This document shows, in pieces, positions 9,203-19,223 of a DNA stretch of 64,000 nucleotides (its first letter is position 1; each line of letters begins with the position of its first letter). The stretch lies in contig UQDE01000003.1 in the NCBI GenBank assembly GCA_900539735.1, positions 1 through 64,000 of the forward strand. The letters are read 5' to 3'. The notes beneath the pieces are model-generated. The model did no database searches. It worked only from the letters and a program-made list of their open reading frames with translations, and was not told the DNA's origin. The position numbers and the translations under genes are program-made. Source of the DNA: an uncultured Collinsella sp. (GTDB lineage: Bacteria; Actinomycetota; Coriobacteriia; Coriobacteriales; Coriobacteriaceae).

Positions 9203-10306
9203 TTATTGCATTTGGTACGGCGAAAGCATGGCCCGTTGCGAGCAGCTTGCGAACCAAACCGACACGAGCGCGAACATGAAGCCGTTGGCAAAACCGTTGG
9301 CAAACTGCATCGCACCGCGCTTCCACCACAGCAGGCTGCGATGAAGCACACCGTCCGAAAGCACCATGAACAGGCCCATGGTAAACGGAATAAAGCACAT
9401 CACGGCAAAGGCCGAGAACACGCCCGAGATGGCCGAGAGTACCAAAAACGGCGCCACGATGCCCATCAGGTAAAAACCGGTACGAGCTTTGCCTTCCAAG
9501 CGCTCGGCTTCAACATGGGCGCGACCGACCAGGTCGCCGCCCGCGGCACCGTTGGTGCCAGCATGACCCATGCCGCTAATGCGGACCTCATCGCCATCGT
9601 GCGTGCCGGCAGGAAACTCAATCGTCTGCTCGGAGGTCACACGGGTTCGCCCGCTGCCGCCGCAATCGGGACAGGGGTCGGCGACGACCTTACCGGAGCC
9701 ACCGCACTCAGGGCAGACAGACTGGAACGTGCCGGCACCAAACAGAAAGGACAGGTCGACATCGATGTGGCCGCGACCGCCGCAGCTCGGACAGGTATGT
9801 GCATGCTCGGACGAAACAGAGCCCGAACCGCCGCAGTGACCACAGGTATCGAAGCGCGTATAGCGGACGGTCTTGCGGGCACCGCCCTTGGCCTCCTTGG
9901 CGTCGAGCTTAATATCGACGACCACGTTGGCGCCGTTCTCGGGATTATAGGCAGCCTGCCCGCGACGCGGCTGACCCCAGGCGCCACCAAAGGGAAAGCC
10001 GCCCTCAAAGGGATTGCCGTAGCCCGCGCTGCCGGCGTAACCGCCGCCATAGGGCGAAGCCGTGGGAGCGCCGGCAAAGGGATTGCCCGAGCGCATGGCG
10101 TCGTAGCGCGCACGCTTCTGCTCGTCCGAAAGCACAGCATAGGCCTCGGAAACCTCTTTGAACTTTTCCTCGGCATCCGGTTCTTTGTTGACGTCCGGAT
10201 GGAGCTTGCGGGCCTTTTGCTGGAAGGCTTTCTGTATATCACGCGAGGTGGCGTCCTTGGAGACACCCAAAATCTCGTAGTACTCTTTTTCGTTCATCGT
10301 CGCCAT
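9203..10306 (-). CDS. DnaJ-type chaperone with C-terminal membrane domain
   Basis: J domain (HPD at residues 36-38), a Gly/Phe-rich linker (about 75-118), the start of a substrate-binding domain and four zinc-finger motifs (CGHCGGSG, CPSCGGRG, CPECGGSG, CPDCGGSG between about 155 and 219). After about residue 265, where canonical DnaJ has its second beta-sandwich and dimerisation region, the protein instead has two or three hydrophobic segments (about 277-320 and 336-355). It is therefore probably a membrane-anchored Hsp40. The ATG at 10306 has AGGAGG 9 nt upstream. What it recruits DnaK to is unknown. Confidence 0.88.
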   Translation of the reverse strand: MATMNEKEYYEILGVSKDATSRDIQKAFQQKARKLHPDVNKEPDAEEKFKEVSEAYAVLSDEQKRARYDAMRSGNPFAGAPTASPYGGGYAGSAGYGNPFEGGFPFGGAWGQPRRGQAAYNPENGANVVVDIKLDAKEAKGGARKTVRYTRFDTCGHCGGSGSVSSEHAHTCPSCGGRGHIDVDLSFLFGAGTFQSVCPECGGSGKVVADPCPDCGGSGRTRVTSEQTIEFPAGTHDGDEVRISGMGHAGTNGAAGGDLVGRAHVEAERLEGKARTGFYLMGIVAPFLVLSAISGVFSAFAVMCFIPFTMGLFMVLSDGVLHRSLLWWKRGAMQFANGFANGFMFALVSVWFASCSQRAMLSPYQMQ

Positions 10307-10364
10307 GCGCGGCAACCTCCTGCTCACAGCAGCGTATATATTGCGGTAATTCTACCCGAGCGGC

Positions 10365-11597
10365 CTAGGCTAGACCCCAAAACAGCTCGAACAGCACATT
10401 TCCATCGAGCCAGCCCAAGTGAGTGGGCGCTAAACGAGCACGGACGCGACCTGCGATAACGTCTTTCGAGGTGACGCGCCCCGCATGTCCTTCAATATGA
10501 TCGGGCACCCAGGTGGCAAGGCCCAACTCGACCGCACGGTCGCAGGCCGCCGCCAACTCATCTGCAGCGATCACGCTTGCCGAGCGAACCAACAGATCGG
10601 GCCCAATGCCACGCGTCATGCGACAGGCAAGCATCAAATCCTCGGCCGCCGCCTCGCGCTGCGACAGATACTCGGCATCAAACGTCGTCGCGGCATCGTC
10701 GCGTTGCACCAAGCGCACGCGATACGCATCGCCGCGAGCAAGCACGTCGGGAAACAGCCCGGCCAAGCGATCGAAATCCTCGGCGTCGAGCATACCGGCG
10801 GCAGAGCGGCCCAAACCCAGATAGCCCTGTCCGGTCCAATAGGCAATGTTGTGGGCGCACTCATGGCCGTCGAGCGCGTAGCTTGCCACCTCATACGGGT
10901 GATAGCCGGCCGCACTCAGGCGCTCACGCGCCGCATCCATGCATGCAGCCTGAAAATCCTCGTCGGGCTCGAGCGACTCGTCGCGACACGCCATGCGATA
11001 GAGCGGCGTGCCCTCCTCGAGCGTGAGCGGGTACACCGACACATGATGCGGCGCCGCCGCCAACACGCCATCGAGTGTGCGCTGCCAGCTTAGGTCGGTC
11101 TGCCCGGGAAGGCCGCACATCAGGTCGCACGACACGACAAGCCCAGCGTCCTTGACCGTCGTGATGGCAGCGAGCGCCCGATCGGCATCGTGAATGCGGC
11201 CGATGGCGGTAAGTTCGGCGTTATCGAGCGTTTGCACGCCCAGAGAGACGCGCGTGACACCCACCCCGGCAAGCGCAGTGGCAAGCTCTGCGGTCAGCGA
11301 TTCGGGATTGGCCTCGCAGGTAAACTCAACAGGCTTGCACCACGCAGAGATACGCCGGGCAAATTCTACCAAACGCTCCCCCGCCAGCGACGGCGTGCCG
11401 CCGCCAACATAGACGGTGCGGATCTGTGCAAGCGCGCCTGCGTCGCCAAAAGCATCGAGGCGCGCATACAACTGCTCAAAATAGGTATCGAGCGCAACGC
11501 TCATGTTGCACGGAGCAAAACTGCGTGAGTCAAAGTCACAGTACCGGCATTTTTGGGCGCAAAACGGCACATGCACGTACAGCGCGGTAACGGCCAC
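10365..11597 (-). CDS. hemW: HemW-type radical SAM protein (heme chaperone/CPO-like)
   Basis: Oxygen-independent coproporphyrinogen oxidase-like family. The radical SAM motif C13-x3-C17-x2-C20 is followed by DF, and GGGTPS (AdoMet-binding GGE region) is present. HemW proteins usually bind and deliver heme rather than oxidise coproporphyrinogen; the short N terminus favours HemW. GTG start with GGAGG 7 nt upstream, 2 nt from the dus stop. Confidence 0.88.
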   Translation of the reverse strand: MAVTALYVHVPFCAQKCRYCDFDSRSFAPCNMSVALDTYFEQLYARLDAFGDAGALAQIRTVYVGGGTPSLAGERLVEFARRISAWCKPVEFTCEANPESLTAELATALAGVGVTRVSLGVQTLDNAELTAIGRIHDADRALAAITTVKDAGLVVSCDLMCGLPGQTDLSWQRTLDGVLAAAPHHVSVYPLTLEEGTPLYRMACRDESLEPDEDFQAACMDAARERLSAAGYHPYEVASYALDGHECAHNIAYWTGQGYLGLGRSAAGMLDAEDFDRLAGLFPDVLARGDAYRVRLVQRDDAATTFDAEYLSQREAAAEDLMLACRMTRGIGPDLLVRSASVIAADELAAACDRAVELGLATWVPDHIEGHAGRVTSKDVIAGRVRARLAPTHLGWLDGNVLFELFWGLA

Positions 11598-11599
11598 CG

Positions 11600-12643
11600 T
11601 TAGGCCTCCAACGGATGGGCGGGCACCGACTCGCCGGCGGCAAGTGCGGCCTCACAGGCCACCACATCGTGCTCGATATCATCGACCAGTGCCATGAACT
11701 CCTCGTATGTGGAGCAACGCACCACCTGAGCGCGCCAGGCGGCAGCATGGGGCATGCCCTTTAGATACCAGCTTGCGTACGTGCGGGCACGCGACATGAG
11801 CGGCAACAGCTCGTGCGTGAGCGTCAGGTGCTCGCGCAGGGCATCCAGGCGCTCAACCGAGGAGCGAGAAGGAACCGGCGTGCCATCGAGTGCAAGGGCT
11901 CGGGCATCGCCGAACACCCATGGATTGCCGTAGATGCCGCGCGCGATAAACACCGCGCTGGCACCCGAGCTTTGCAGATGCTCAGCAGCGTCCTCTGCCG
12001 AGAACACATCGCCCGAACCGATAACGGGAATCTCGACGGCGTCGGCCACCTCATCGACGACCGACCAATCGGCCTGGCCCGTATAGAGCTGCGTGGCGCA
12101 GCGACCATGTACCGCCACCGCGGCGGCCCCTGCTCCCTCAAGCATCTGGGCAAACGTCGCGGCGTTGCGGTCTTCGGCGTAAAAGCCCTTACGGATTTTT
12201 ACGGTCACGGGCACATGCGCCGCGCCCACCGCCGCCTCGACGATCTGCTCGGCCAGATCGGGAGTGCGCATAAGCGCCGAGCCCTCGCCCTTGGTGACGA
12301 CCTTGCGAGCCGGGCAGGCCATGTTGATATCGATCAGCGACAGGCGATCGCCCACACGCTCCTCGACGGCAGCAACAGCGCTCGCAAACTGATCGGGCTT
12401 GGAGCCAAAGAGCTGCACGCAGATCTGCTGCTCCTCGTCGGCCGGCAGTACCAGGCGCCACGTCTTATTGCTGGCATAGGCAAGGCCCGCCACGCTCACC
12501 ATCTCGCTATAGGCAAGGTTGGCACCGCGACGGCGGCACATGATGCGGTAGGCAGGGTCGGTCACGCCCGCCATGGGAGCCATAAGGAACGGCTGCTCGG
12601 CATAGGCGCCAAGCAACCGCTTGCTGTATTCAGAAAGTGCCAT
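11600..12643 (-). CDS. dusB: tRNA-dihydrouridine synthase
   Basis: FMN/NADPH enzyme that reduces specific uridines of tRNA. The TIM-barrel start FLMAPMAGVTDPAYR and the active-site region INMACPARKV (catalytic Cys at residue 110) are clear; most homologues have GCP where this has ACP. 347 residues. It starts just after the lepA stop. Assignment to the DusB branch is by general similarity. Confidence 0.9.
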   Translation of the reverse strand: MALSEYSKRLLGAYAEQPFLMAPMAGVTDPAYRIMCRRRGANLAYSEMVSVAGLAYASNKTWRLVLPADEEQQICVQLFGSKPDQFASAVAAVEERVGDRLSLIDINMACPARKVVTKGEGSALMRTPDLAEQIVEAAVGAAHVPVTVKIRKGFYAEDRNAATFAQMLEGAGAAAVAVHGRCATQLYTGQADWSVVDEVADAVEIPVIGSGDVFSAEDAAEHLQSSGASAVFIARGIYGNPWVFGDARALALDGTPVPSRSSVERLDALREHLTLTHELLPLMSRARTYASWYLKGMPHAAAWRAQVVRCSTYEEFMALVDDIEHDVVACEAALAAGESVPAHPLEA

Positions 12644-12647
12644 GGAC

Positions 12648-14459
12648 CTACTCGTCCACCTTGAGAATCGCCATAAAGGCCTCCTGCGGAACCTCGACCG
12701 AGCCGATGGCCTTCATGCGCTTTTTGCCCTCTTTCTGCTTCTCGAGCAGCTTGCGCTTTCGCGAGATATCGCCGCCATAACACTTGGCCAGCACGTCCTT
12801 GCGGCGCGCTTTGACGGTAGAGCGGGCAATGATCTTGTTGCCGATGGCGCCCTGGATAGGCACCTCGAACAGCTGGCGCGGAATGATTTCCTTGAGCTTG
12901 TCGCACAGACCGCGGGCCAGGCCATAAGCCTTATCCTTGTGCACGATAAACGACAGCGCGTCCACCTCGTCGCCCGAAAGCAGGATGTCGAGCTTGACGA
13001 GCTCGGAGGGGCGATATTCGTTGAACTCGTAGTCGAGCGAGGCGTAACCCTTGGTGCGGCTCTTGAGCTGGTCAAAGAAGTCCAAGATGAGCTCGGCAAG
13101 CGGCATGTCGAAACGCATCTCGACCGACTTGCTCGTGAGATGGATCATGTCGGTAGTAATGCCGCGGTGCTCGATAGCGAGCTGCATGACGGCACCCGTA
13201 TACTCGGGCGGGCAGATGATCTTTGCCTTGAGGTAGGGCTCCTCGATACGCTCGATGCGCGTAGCCTCGGGCAGATCCTGCGGGCTACGGACATCAATCA
13301 TCTCGCCGTCAGTCTTGTAGACGTGATAGTCCACCGAGGGGCTCGTGGCAATGAGGTCCAAGTTGAACTCGCGCTCCAGGCGCTCCTTGACGACTTCCAT
13401 GTGCAGCAGGCCCAGGAAGCCCACGCGGAAGCCAAAGCCGAGCGCCACCGAGGTCTCGGGCTCCCACACCAACGACGGGTCGTTGACGTGCAGCTTATCG
13501 AGCGCATCACGCAGGTTCTCGTAGTCCTTGTTATCGATCGGGAACAGGCCCGTATAGACCATGGGCTTAGCCTCGCGGTAGCCGGGAAGCGGCTCGGGGC
13601 AGGGGTTCGACGCCCAGGTAAGGGTGTCGCCCACGCGAACGGCCTCGGGGTCCTTCAGGCCCGTGACCACGTATCCGACCTCGCCGACCGTCAGCGCGTC
13701 GACCGGCGTCTCGGCAGGACGCTTGACGCCCACGCCATCGACCAAAAAGTCGCCCTTTGCCTGCATCATGCGCAAGGTATCGCCCTTTTTGATGGAGCCG
13801 TCAAAGATGCGCACCGTGGCGACGACGCCACGATACTCGTCGAAGTATGAATCCAGAATGAGTGCCTTGAGCGGCGCATTCGCATCGCCCTTGGGCGGAG
13901 AGATCAGAAAGACAATGGACTCCAGCAGATCGTGGATGCCCTCGCCGGTCTTGCCCGAGACACACACGGCATCATCGGCAGGGATCGCCAGGTCATCCTC
14001 GATCTCGGTCTTAACCTCGTCGGGATGAGCCGAGGGCAGGTCGATCTTGTTGATGGCCGGCACAATGTCCAGATTGGCGTTCATGGCAAGCGTCGCGTTG
14101 GAGACGGTCTGTGCCTCGACGCCCTGTGTGGCGTCGACAACGAGCACCGCGCCCTCACAGGCTGCCAGCGAGCGCGAGACCTCATAGGTAAAGTCCACGT
14201 GGCCCGGCGTATCGATCAGATTGAACTGATACGTCTCGCCATCGTCGGCGTCATAGGACACGCGAACGGCATTGGACTTGATCGTGATGCCGCGCTCGCG
14301 CTCGATATCCATGGTGTCGAGCAGCTGCGACTCCATGTCGCGTTCGTCGACGGTATGGGTGAGCTCGAGAATGCGGTCACTGATCGTGGACTTGCCATGG
14401 TCGATGTGCGCAACAATCGAGAAGTTGCGGATGTGGGAAATGTCAATTGAAGTATTCAT
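12648..14459 (-). CDS. lepA: Elongation factor 4 (LepA)
   Basis: Ribosome-associated GTPase that acts in initiation and back-translocation. G1 AHIDHGKST (residues 17-25), DTPGHVDF and NKIDLPSA are present, and the C-terminal LepA-specific domain ends in an ERQKEGKKRMK-like basic region. The ATG at 14459 gives the standard 603-residue length; an upstream reading adds 20 unconserved residues. The ribosome-binding site is weak (GGTAAGAT). A strong terminator lies only about 30 nt upstream, so expression may depend on read-through. Confidence 0.95.
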   Translation of the reverse strand: MNTSIDISHIRNFSIVAHIDHGKSTISDRILELTHTVDERDMESQLLDTMDIERERGITIKSNAVRVSYDADDGETYQFNLIDTPGHVDFTYEVSRSLAACEGAVLVVDATQGVEAQTVSNATLAMNANLDIVPAINKIDLPSAHPDEVKTEIEDDLAIPADDAVCVSGKTGEGIHDLLESIVFLISPPKGDANAPLKALILDSYFDEYRGVVATVRIFDGSIKKGDTLRMMQAKGDFLVDGVGVKRPAETPVDALTVGEVGYVVTGLKDPEAVRVGDTLTWASNPCPEPLPGYREAKPMVYTGLFPIDNKDYENLRDALDKLHVNDPSLVWEPETSVALGFGFRVGFLGLLHMEVVKERLEREFNLDLIATSPSVDYHVYKTDGEMIDVRSPQDLPEATRIERIEEPYLKAKIICPPEYTGAVMQLAIEHRGITTDMIHLTSKSVEMRFDMPLAELILDFFDQLKSRTKGYASLDYEFNEYRPSELVKLDILLSGDEVDALSFIVHKDKAYGLARGLCDKLKEIIPRQLFEVPIQGAIGNKIIARSTVKARRKDVLAKCYGGDISRKRKLLEKQKEGKKRMKAIGSVEVPQEAFMAILKVDE

Positions 14460-14488
14460 GCGGACTATCTTACCCGAGCGGTACAAAA

Positions 14489-14520
14489 AATGGAGCCTGT
14501 TCCATAAAACAGGCTCCATT
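14489..14520 (-). terminator. rpsT terminator
   Basis: 12-bp perfect stem AATGGAGCCTGT (14489-14500) and ACAGGCTCCATT (14509-14520), followed on the minus strand by T6. A strong intrinsic terminator directly in front of lepA. Confidence 0.9.
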
Positions 14521-14555
14521 TATGCGCGTAATCTGTGTGGTGTGAAATTTACAAC

Positions 14556-14822
14556 TTAGGCGTTGATGCTGTTCACGAGCTTGGCAAGACCGGACTTGCG
14601 GTTGGAAGCCTGGTTCTTGTGGATAACATGCTTGGCGGCAGCCATGTCGAGACGCTTGGTGACGGTCTTGAGGGCAGCCTGGGCCTTCTCGGCGTCGCCC
14701 TCGGCGACGGCGGACTGGACGTGCTTGGTCAGCGTCTTGAGCTCGGACTTGACAGCCTTGTTACGCATGCGAGCTGCCTCATTGGTGCGGATACGCTTCT
14801 TCTGAGACTTGATGTTTGCCAC
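14556..14822 (-). CDS. rpsT: 30S ribosomal protein S20
   Basis: Binds 16S rRNA helices in the body of the small subunit. Short, basic, helical 88-residue protein starting VANIKSQKKRIRTNE. The start is GTG at 14822 with AAAGGA upstream; the longer ATG reading adds 23 residues not seen in S20 proteins. Its own terminator follows. Confidence 0.96.
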   Translation of the reverse strand: MANIKSQKKRIRTNEAARMRNKAVKSELKTLTKHVQSAVAEGDAEKAQAALKTVTKRLDMAAAKHVIHKNQASNRKSGLAKLVNSINA

Positions 14823-14955
14823 TTCTGGAGTTCCTTTCGAGTTCCTTGCAAAAAATGTATGACACCTCTGAGACACGGTGAGGTCATGCAAGCGCCTACT
14901 ATAGCACGCTCCCCCTCAAAGGGATAGAACGAATTTGTCAAATAGGCAGGTATCA

Positions 14956-15918
14956 TCACGATTTTCTCAAGATGTTCGTAATCCAGAGCAAAAGCGCGGT
15001 CTGGGAATCGGCCGAACCCTTGAGCGCGAGCTCCACATCAACGGCACCCTCGAGCGCTGCGACGAGCTCTGCCATCGAAAAGCGACGTGCCCAGGTCAGG
15101 TGATTCTTGACCTGCCAGGACTGGAGTTTGAGCGTTGCGGCCAGCTCACGACCCTGTCCGCGCGCATCGAGCGCCTTGGCAACGATAAGCTCGCGAATGC
15201 GGCCGCACAGCAATGTGTACGTCCACACGTAGCTCTTGGCGGGCATTAGATTGAAGAGCTCGAGCGAACGGCGCATGTCACGGGCCGAGACCGCATTGAG
15301 AAAGTCCCAGGGTTGAACCTCGGCCGTACGTACAATCCAGCGCTCAACGTCGGCAAGCTCAATCTGGGGCGCCTCGACCATCTGGGCAAGCTTAGCCAAG
15401 TCGTTATCGAGCATGCGAGTGTTTTCACCCGAACGCGAGACGAGCTCCTCGGCGGCCGCCGTCGAGATCGACTTGCCGTGCTGCGTCGCCATCTGCTGCA
15501 CACGGCGCGGAAGCTCCCAGCGCTTGGTACCGGAGCAATCGATCACGGCCTTCTTGTCGATCTTGTCGATCGCCTTATACAGGCGCGTGTTCTTGGCAAG
15601 CGAGTCGGCGATGATGAGGCAAACCGTCGTGGGGCTGGGACTCGCCAGATACTCGACAAGCGGCTCCGAGACCGCCTTGGCGAGCTTTGAGCAGCCATCA
15701 AGGATTACCAGGCGAAACTCGCTGCCCATCGGAAAGGTGTTAAGCGATCCGATAATCGACTCGATATCGGGGTCTTTGGTCATATCGCGCTCGTCGAGGT
15801 TGAACTCGACCATGCCCGTCTTTTCCAGACGCGCTTTCATACGCGAGACGGCGTGATCGCGCTTGACGCCGTCGGTACCGACGATCAGATATGCCGGCAG
15901 CAGACCGATTTCGGACAT
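14956..15918 (-). CDS. holA: DNA polymerase III subunit delta
   Basis: Clamp-loader subunit that opens the beta clamp. The 320-residue product starts MSEIGLLPAYLIVGTDGVKR and shows the HolA pattern including ALVEYLAS-type and TVCLIIADS segments and the closing helical domain. The ATG at 15918 has GGGAGGGG upstream. It sits next to rpsT and comEC, the arrangement common in Gram-positive genomes (comEA-comEC-holA-rpsT). Confidence 0.92.
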   Translation of the reverse strand: MSEIGLLPAYLIVGTDGVKRDHAVSRMKARLEKTGMVEFNLDERDMTKDPDIESIIGSLNTFPMGSEFRLVILDGCSKLAKAVSEPLVEYLASPSPTTVCLIIADSLAKNTRLYKAIDKIDKKAVIDCSGTKRWELPRRVQQMATQHGKSISTAAAEELVSRSGENTRMLDNDLAKLAQMVEAPQIELADVERWIVRTAEVQPWDFLNAVSARDMRRSLELFNLMPAKSYVWTYTLLCGRIRELIVAKALDARGQGRELAATLKLQSWQVKNHLTWARRFSMAELVAALEGAVDVELALKGSADSQTALLLWITNILRKS

Positions 15919-15996
15919 TTCGCTCCCCTCCCGCAGGCCTTCGTATTCGTTCCGTGCCATTCTAGCCCAGGGGCCCACCACACGCCAACGACGTCG

Positions 15997-18300
15997 TCAC
16001 GGTCGCTGGCATCGCATCGCAAAGCCATTCGCAGTTGGCGTGACGGTAATGTCGCCGTGTTCGATAGTGCACGCGAACACACCGCCCGCTTCCTTAACGG
16101 CATCGATGCAGGCATCGGACGGATGGCTGTATCGATTCCCCTCGCCCGCGCTCGCGAGGGAAAGCTCGGGCTTCAGGACGTCCAGCAACTCACCATCAAC
16201 TGAAACCTTGGAGCCGTGATGCCCAAGTTTAAGTACATCGATATCCCCCACCTCCTGCACGAATTCCCGTTCTTGGTCGAGCTCGGCATCGCCGGTGAGG
16301 AGCATACGCAGGCCTTTGCCTTCCTGAATATAAGAGAGCAGCAGGACAAGCGAGTCCTCATTTCCCTCGCCATCCACGGACTCGAATGGCCACATCACGC
16401 GAGCGCAAAATGAGCCGATGTCAACCGTATCCCCACGGCGCACCTGCCGATACTCCACGCCAGGTCGGTTCAATACCTCGGCAGGAGCATCCTCCAGCGC
16501 ATCAGCCGCCACGGCAATCGTTCCGACCGAAAACTGTTCGAGCACGGCAGGCAGACCGCCCCAGTGGTCCTCATCCCAATGCGTCACAAAGACGGCATCG
16601 ATATGGTGCACGTTATTGCGAACCAACGCCGCTACCACGCGCTCGTCGAGCCCGCAGTCGACGAGTGCTACTGCGCCGTCCTGGCGGATAAGAATCGCAT
16701 CGGCCTGGCCCACATCGAGTACCGTCACCGAAGGTGGAGCGAATCGATCCCAGTAGACGTACGGAATCGCAGCCAAGAGCACCAGGCATGCAAGCCCCAC
16801 CGCCATAGGACGTGCACGGGGACGCGGCCACCAGGCCAGCAGAACCGCGAGCAAACACGGCACTAGGTAAATCCACATGCTATCGGGCGGCACGCTCACG
16901 GATGCACCCGGCACGGCGGCAAACAGCTGCTCGAAGAACAGCGCGCAACGGGCGGCAATCATGGGCACAATGAGCGCCCAAGTCCGCAACGGTCCCACGA
17001 GCGAAAAGGGAACCAGCACGATCGACACAGCAAGCAGTACGCTCACCACCGGACCGATGACCGCATTTGCCAACGGAGCAATGAGCGAGAACGTACCGAA
17101 GGCAGGAATGGTAATGGGAAGAGTCGCCAACTGCGAGCACAGTGTGACGGAGAGCATACTGGCAATGCCCGATGGCACACCCAGCTCACCCAAAGCGTAG
17201 GTGACGTACGGGCAAAAGCACAGGATGGCAAAGACGCTGGCATATGAAAGCTGAAAGCCCATCTCGAACAGCACCGTCGGCCTCAGTAGCACAAAGATGG
17301 ACATGGTTACGAAGAGTGCCGATGCGCCGTGCCGGCGACGCCCCGCGCCGTTTACGACAAGCGTCGCGAACACCATGCAGCACGCGCGCACGGCCGAGGG
17401 AGACGCGCCCGTAAAGGCAGCGTAGCCCACAAGCGTAATCGCCAATATCGCCCGCTGAAGACCACGTGAGCACCGAGTCTTTTGCAATACACCCTCGATT
17501 ACAAACCCCACGATAGCCAAATGGCTGCCCGAGACGGCGATAAGATGCGCCGTTCCCGTTACCGAAAACCAGTCGCCCGCCGGCTGGGCGCGCAGCTCGG
17601 CCGAACGACCGCAGGCGACACCGGCTATGAGCGCACGCGCCGGGTCGGTCGCAGGCGCGATGGACGCAAGCAGCCCATTTCGCAGCCGAAGCAGCGGCCC
17701 CGGAGAGCCCTCGTCGACCGATAAAATCCGAACGGGTTTAACCTTGCGCACCTCGCCTCGGAGCACGCGCGATCGTCCATATGCATCGTTCTCAAAACGT
17801 GAAACGCGACCGATAACACGCGCGTGCGCCCCGACCTTGAGCTCGAGGTCGCACGATAGGCGAACCGTTGCCAAGTTCTTACCGTCCGCACGTGCCTCGC
17901 AGGTATAGGAATACACGTCGTCGTTTATGGATGGATCGCCCTGCACGACAAACTCGAGGCCGCTTGCCGCTCGACCGTCGAGCACCTTCGAGGCACTTAG
18001 CGCGCCCGCAGCCCACCACGCCGAGACGACTACCCCCGCCACGAGACCGACGGACGCGGCATACAGCCACCGCTTCCAAGGGGCAAGCGGTGCACAAAAT
18101 TGAGCCAGCACAACGAATGCCGCCGCCGCAACGGGAATGGCCCATAGCAGCCCGACCGCCGGCGCCTGCTCCCTCAGCAGCACATCAGCGGCCACGTTGA
18201 GCACCAAGGCGCAGCTCATGCACACGCCGGCACACAGGGCCATCGTCCACGGCATCAGGGGCCGCGGAGGCATCACATGCTCGCGCTCGGTCGCACTCAT
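15997..18300 (-). CDS. comEC: ComEC/Rec2 DNA uptake channel
   Basis: Polytopic membrane protein that passes single-stranded transforming DNA into the cell. 767 residues: N-terminal DUF4131 region with two or three helices, a central competence domain with many helices (AVSGSHLAIVG motif), then a C-terminal metallo-beta-lactamase domain with THWDEDHWGG and GHHGSK. The ATG at 18300 overlaps the comEA stop as ATGA, which fixes the start and implies coupling. dprA and comM later in the window complete a partial natural-transformation set. Confidence 0.95.
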   Translation of the reverse strand: MSATEREHVMPPRPLMPWTMALCAGVCMSCALVLNVAADVLLREQAPAVGLLWAIPVAAAAFVVLAQFCAPLAPWKRWLYAASVGLVAGVVVSAWWAAGALSASKVLDGRAASGLEFVVQGDPSINDDVYSYTCEARADGKNLATVRLSCDLELKVGAHARVIGRVSRFENDAYGRSRVLRGEVRKVKPVRILSVDEGSPGPLLRLRNGLLASIAPATDPARALIAGVACGRSAELRAQPAGDWFSVTGTAHLIAVSGSHLAIVGFVIEGVLQKTRCSRGLQRAILAITLVGYAAFTGASPSAVRACCMVFATLVVNGAGRRRHGASALFVTMSIFVLLRPTVLFEMGFQLSYASVFAILCFCPYVTYALGELGVPSGIASMLSVTLCSQLATLPITIPAFGTFSLIAPLANAVIGPVVSVLLAVSIVLVPFSLVGPLRTWALIVPMIAARCALFFEQLFAAVPGASVSVPPDSMWIYLVPCLLAVLLAWWPRPRARPMAVGLACLVLLAAIPYVYWDRFAPPSVTVLDVGQADAILIRQDGAVALVDCGLDERVVAALVRNNVHHIDAVFVTHWDEDHWGGLPAVLEQFSVGTIAVAADALEDAPAEVLNRPGVEYRQVRRGDTVDIGSFCARVMWPFESVDGEGNEDSLVLLLSYIQEGKGLRMLLTGDAELDQEREFVQEVGDIDVLKLGHHGSKVSVDGELLDVLKPELSLASAGEGNRYSHPSDACIDAVKEAGGVFACTIEHGDITVTPTANGFAMRCQRP

Positions 18301-19010
18301 ACGCAGATGCAATCTTTGATTTTGGCAAGCTTCTTCTCGCCGATTCCCGACACACGCATCAGATCGTCAACCGAGGCAAAAGCACCGTTCTTTGTCCGCT
18401 CATCGATAATCGACTGCGCCATGGAGGGACCGATGCCCGAGAGCGTCTGCAGCTCTGCCGCGCTTGCCGTATTGATGTTGACTAGGCCCGTTGCGCCACT
18501 CACGCCCAATGATGCGGAAGCCCCACCATCAACACCGGCTTCCGCAATGGACGTCTGCTGCTCCCCTACCGTTGGAACGTGAATCTTCTGTCCATCGACG
18601 ACCTTAGATGCCCGATTGAGCCCCGTAACGTCTGCCTCGGGCGCCAGCCCGCCGGCGGCATCAATCGCCTGAGCCACCCGCGCGCCATCCTTGAGGCGAT
18701 ATACACCGGGCGACACAACGGCGCCATCAACATCGACATAAACCTCTGCCGCGGCAGACGCCTTAGGCGAAGAGCCTTCGGATGCCTTTCCGCTCGAGGC
18801 ATCGCCGAATCCCGGCTCCACCAATGAGCCTGAACCGTCAGTGCGCTCAAACGACACGCCGCCGGCACCGCCGCCAAGGTTCGCCATCGCCAAGCCGCTC
18901 GCCATCGCAATGACGACCAGTATCGCCATCACCACTGCCTTATGACCGAACAGCTTGTCCGCCCAGCGGTCCATCAGTTTGACCCGTTCGTGTTGTTCGC
19001 GCTGCGCCAT
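18297..19010 (-). CDS. comEA: ComEA-type DNA-binding protein
   Basis: Membrane-anchored double-stranded DNA receptor for natural transformation. One transmembrane helix (about residues 24-45), a Gly/Ser-rich linker, a SLBB domain (EVYVDVDGAVVSPGVYRL) and a C-terminal helix-hairpin-helix pair (VNINTASAAELQTLSGIG and the ISGIGEKKLAKI-like end). The ATG at 19010 has GGAGG 7 nt upstream. Overlaps comEC. Confidence 0.93.
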   Translation of the reverse strand: MAQREQHERVKLMDRWADKLFGHKAVVMAILVVIAMASGLAMANLGGGAGGVSFERTDGSGSLVEPGFGDASSGKASEGSSPKASAAAEVYVDVDGAVVSPGVYRLKDGARVAQAIDAAGGLAPEADVTGLNRASKVVDGQKIHVPTVGEQQTSIAEAGVDGGASASLGVSGATGLVNINTASAAELQTLSGIGPSMAQSIIDERTKNGAFASVDDLMRVSGIGEKKLAKIKDCICV

Positions 19011-19183
19011 AGCAAAACCTCCCAACACCATCGTGTCAGGAAAGGAGCCCTGCAACAGCCACGCTCCAAAACCGGTTTTAGCGGTCAAACCAAAAACCGA
19101 CCAAAACCTTGCACAAATCTGTCCATTTATTCAGGCACACGTCAGCAAATGAACACTTAGCCGCAAAATGCCCAGATAGCAAA

Positions 19184-19213
19184 AGACCGACGATGCAGGC
19201 GCATCGTCGGTCT
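19184..19213 (-). terminator. thiI terminator
   Basis: 13-bp perfect stem AGACCGACGATGC (19184-19196) and GCATCGTCGGTCT (19201-19213) with TTTT after it on the minus strand. It closes the mihF-gmk-rpoZ-thiI run. Confidence 0.85.
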
Positions 19214-19223
19214 ATGCACAACA

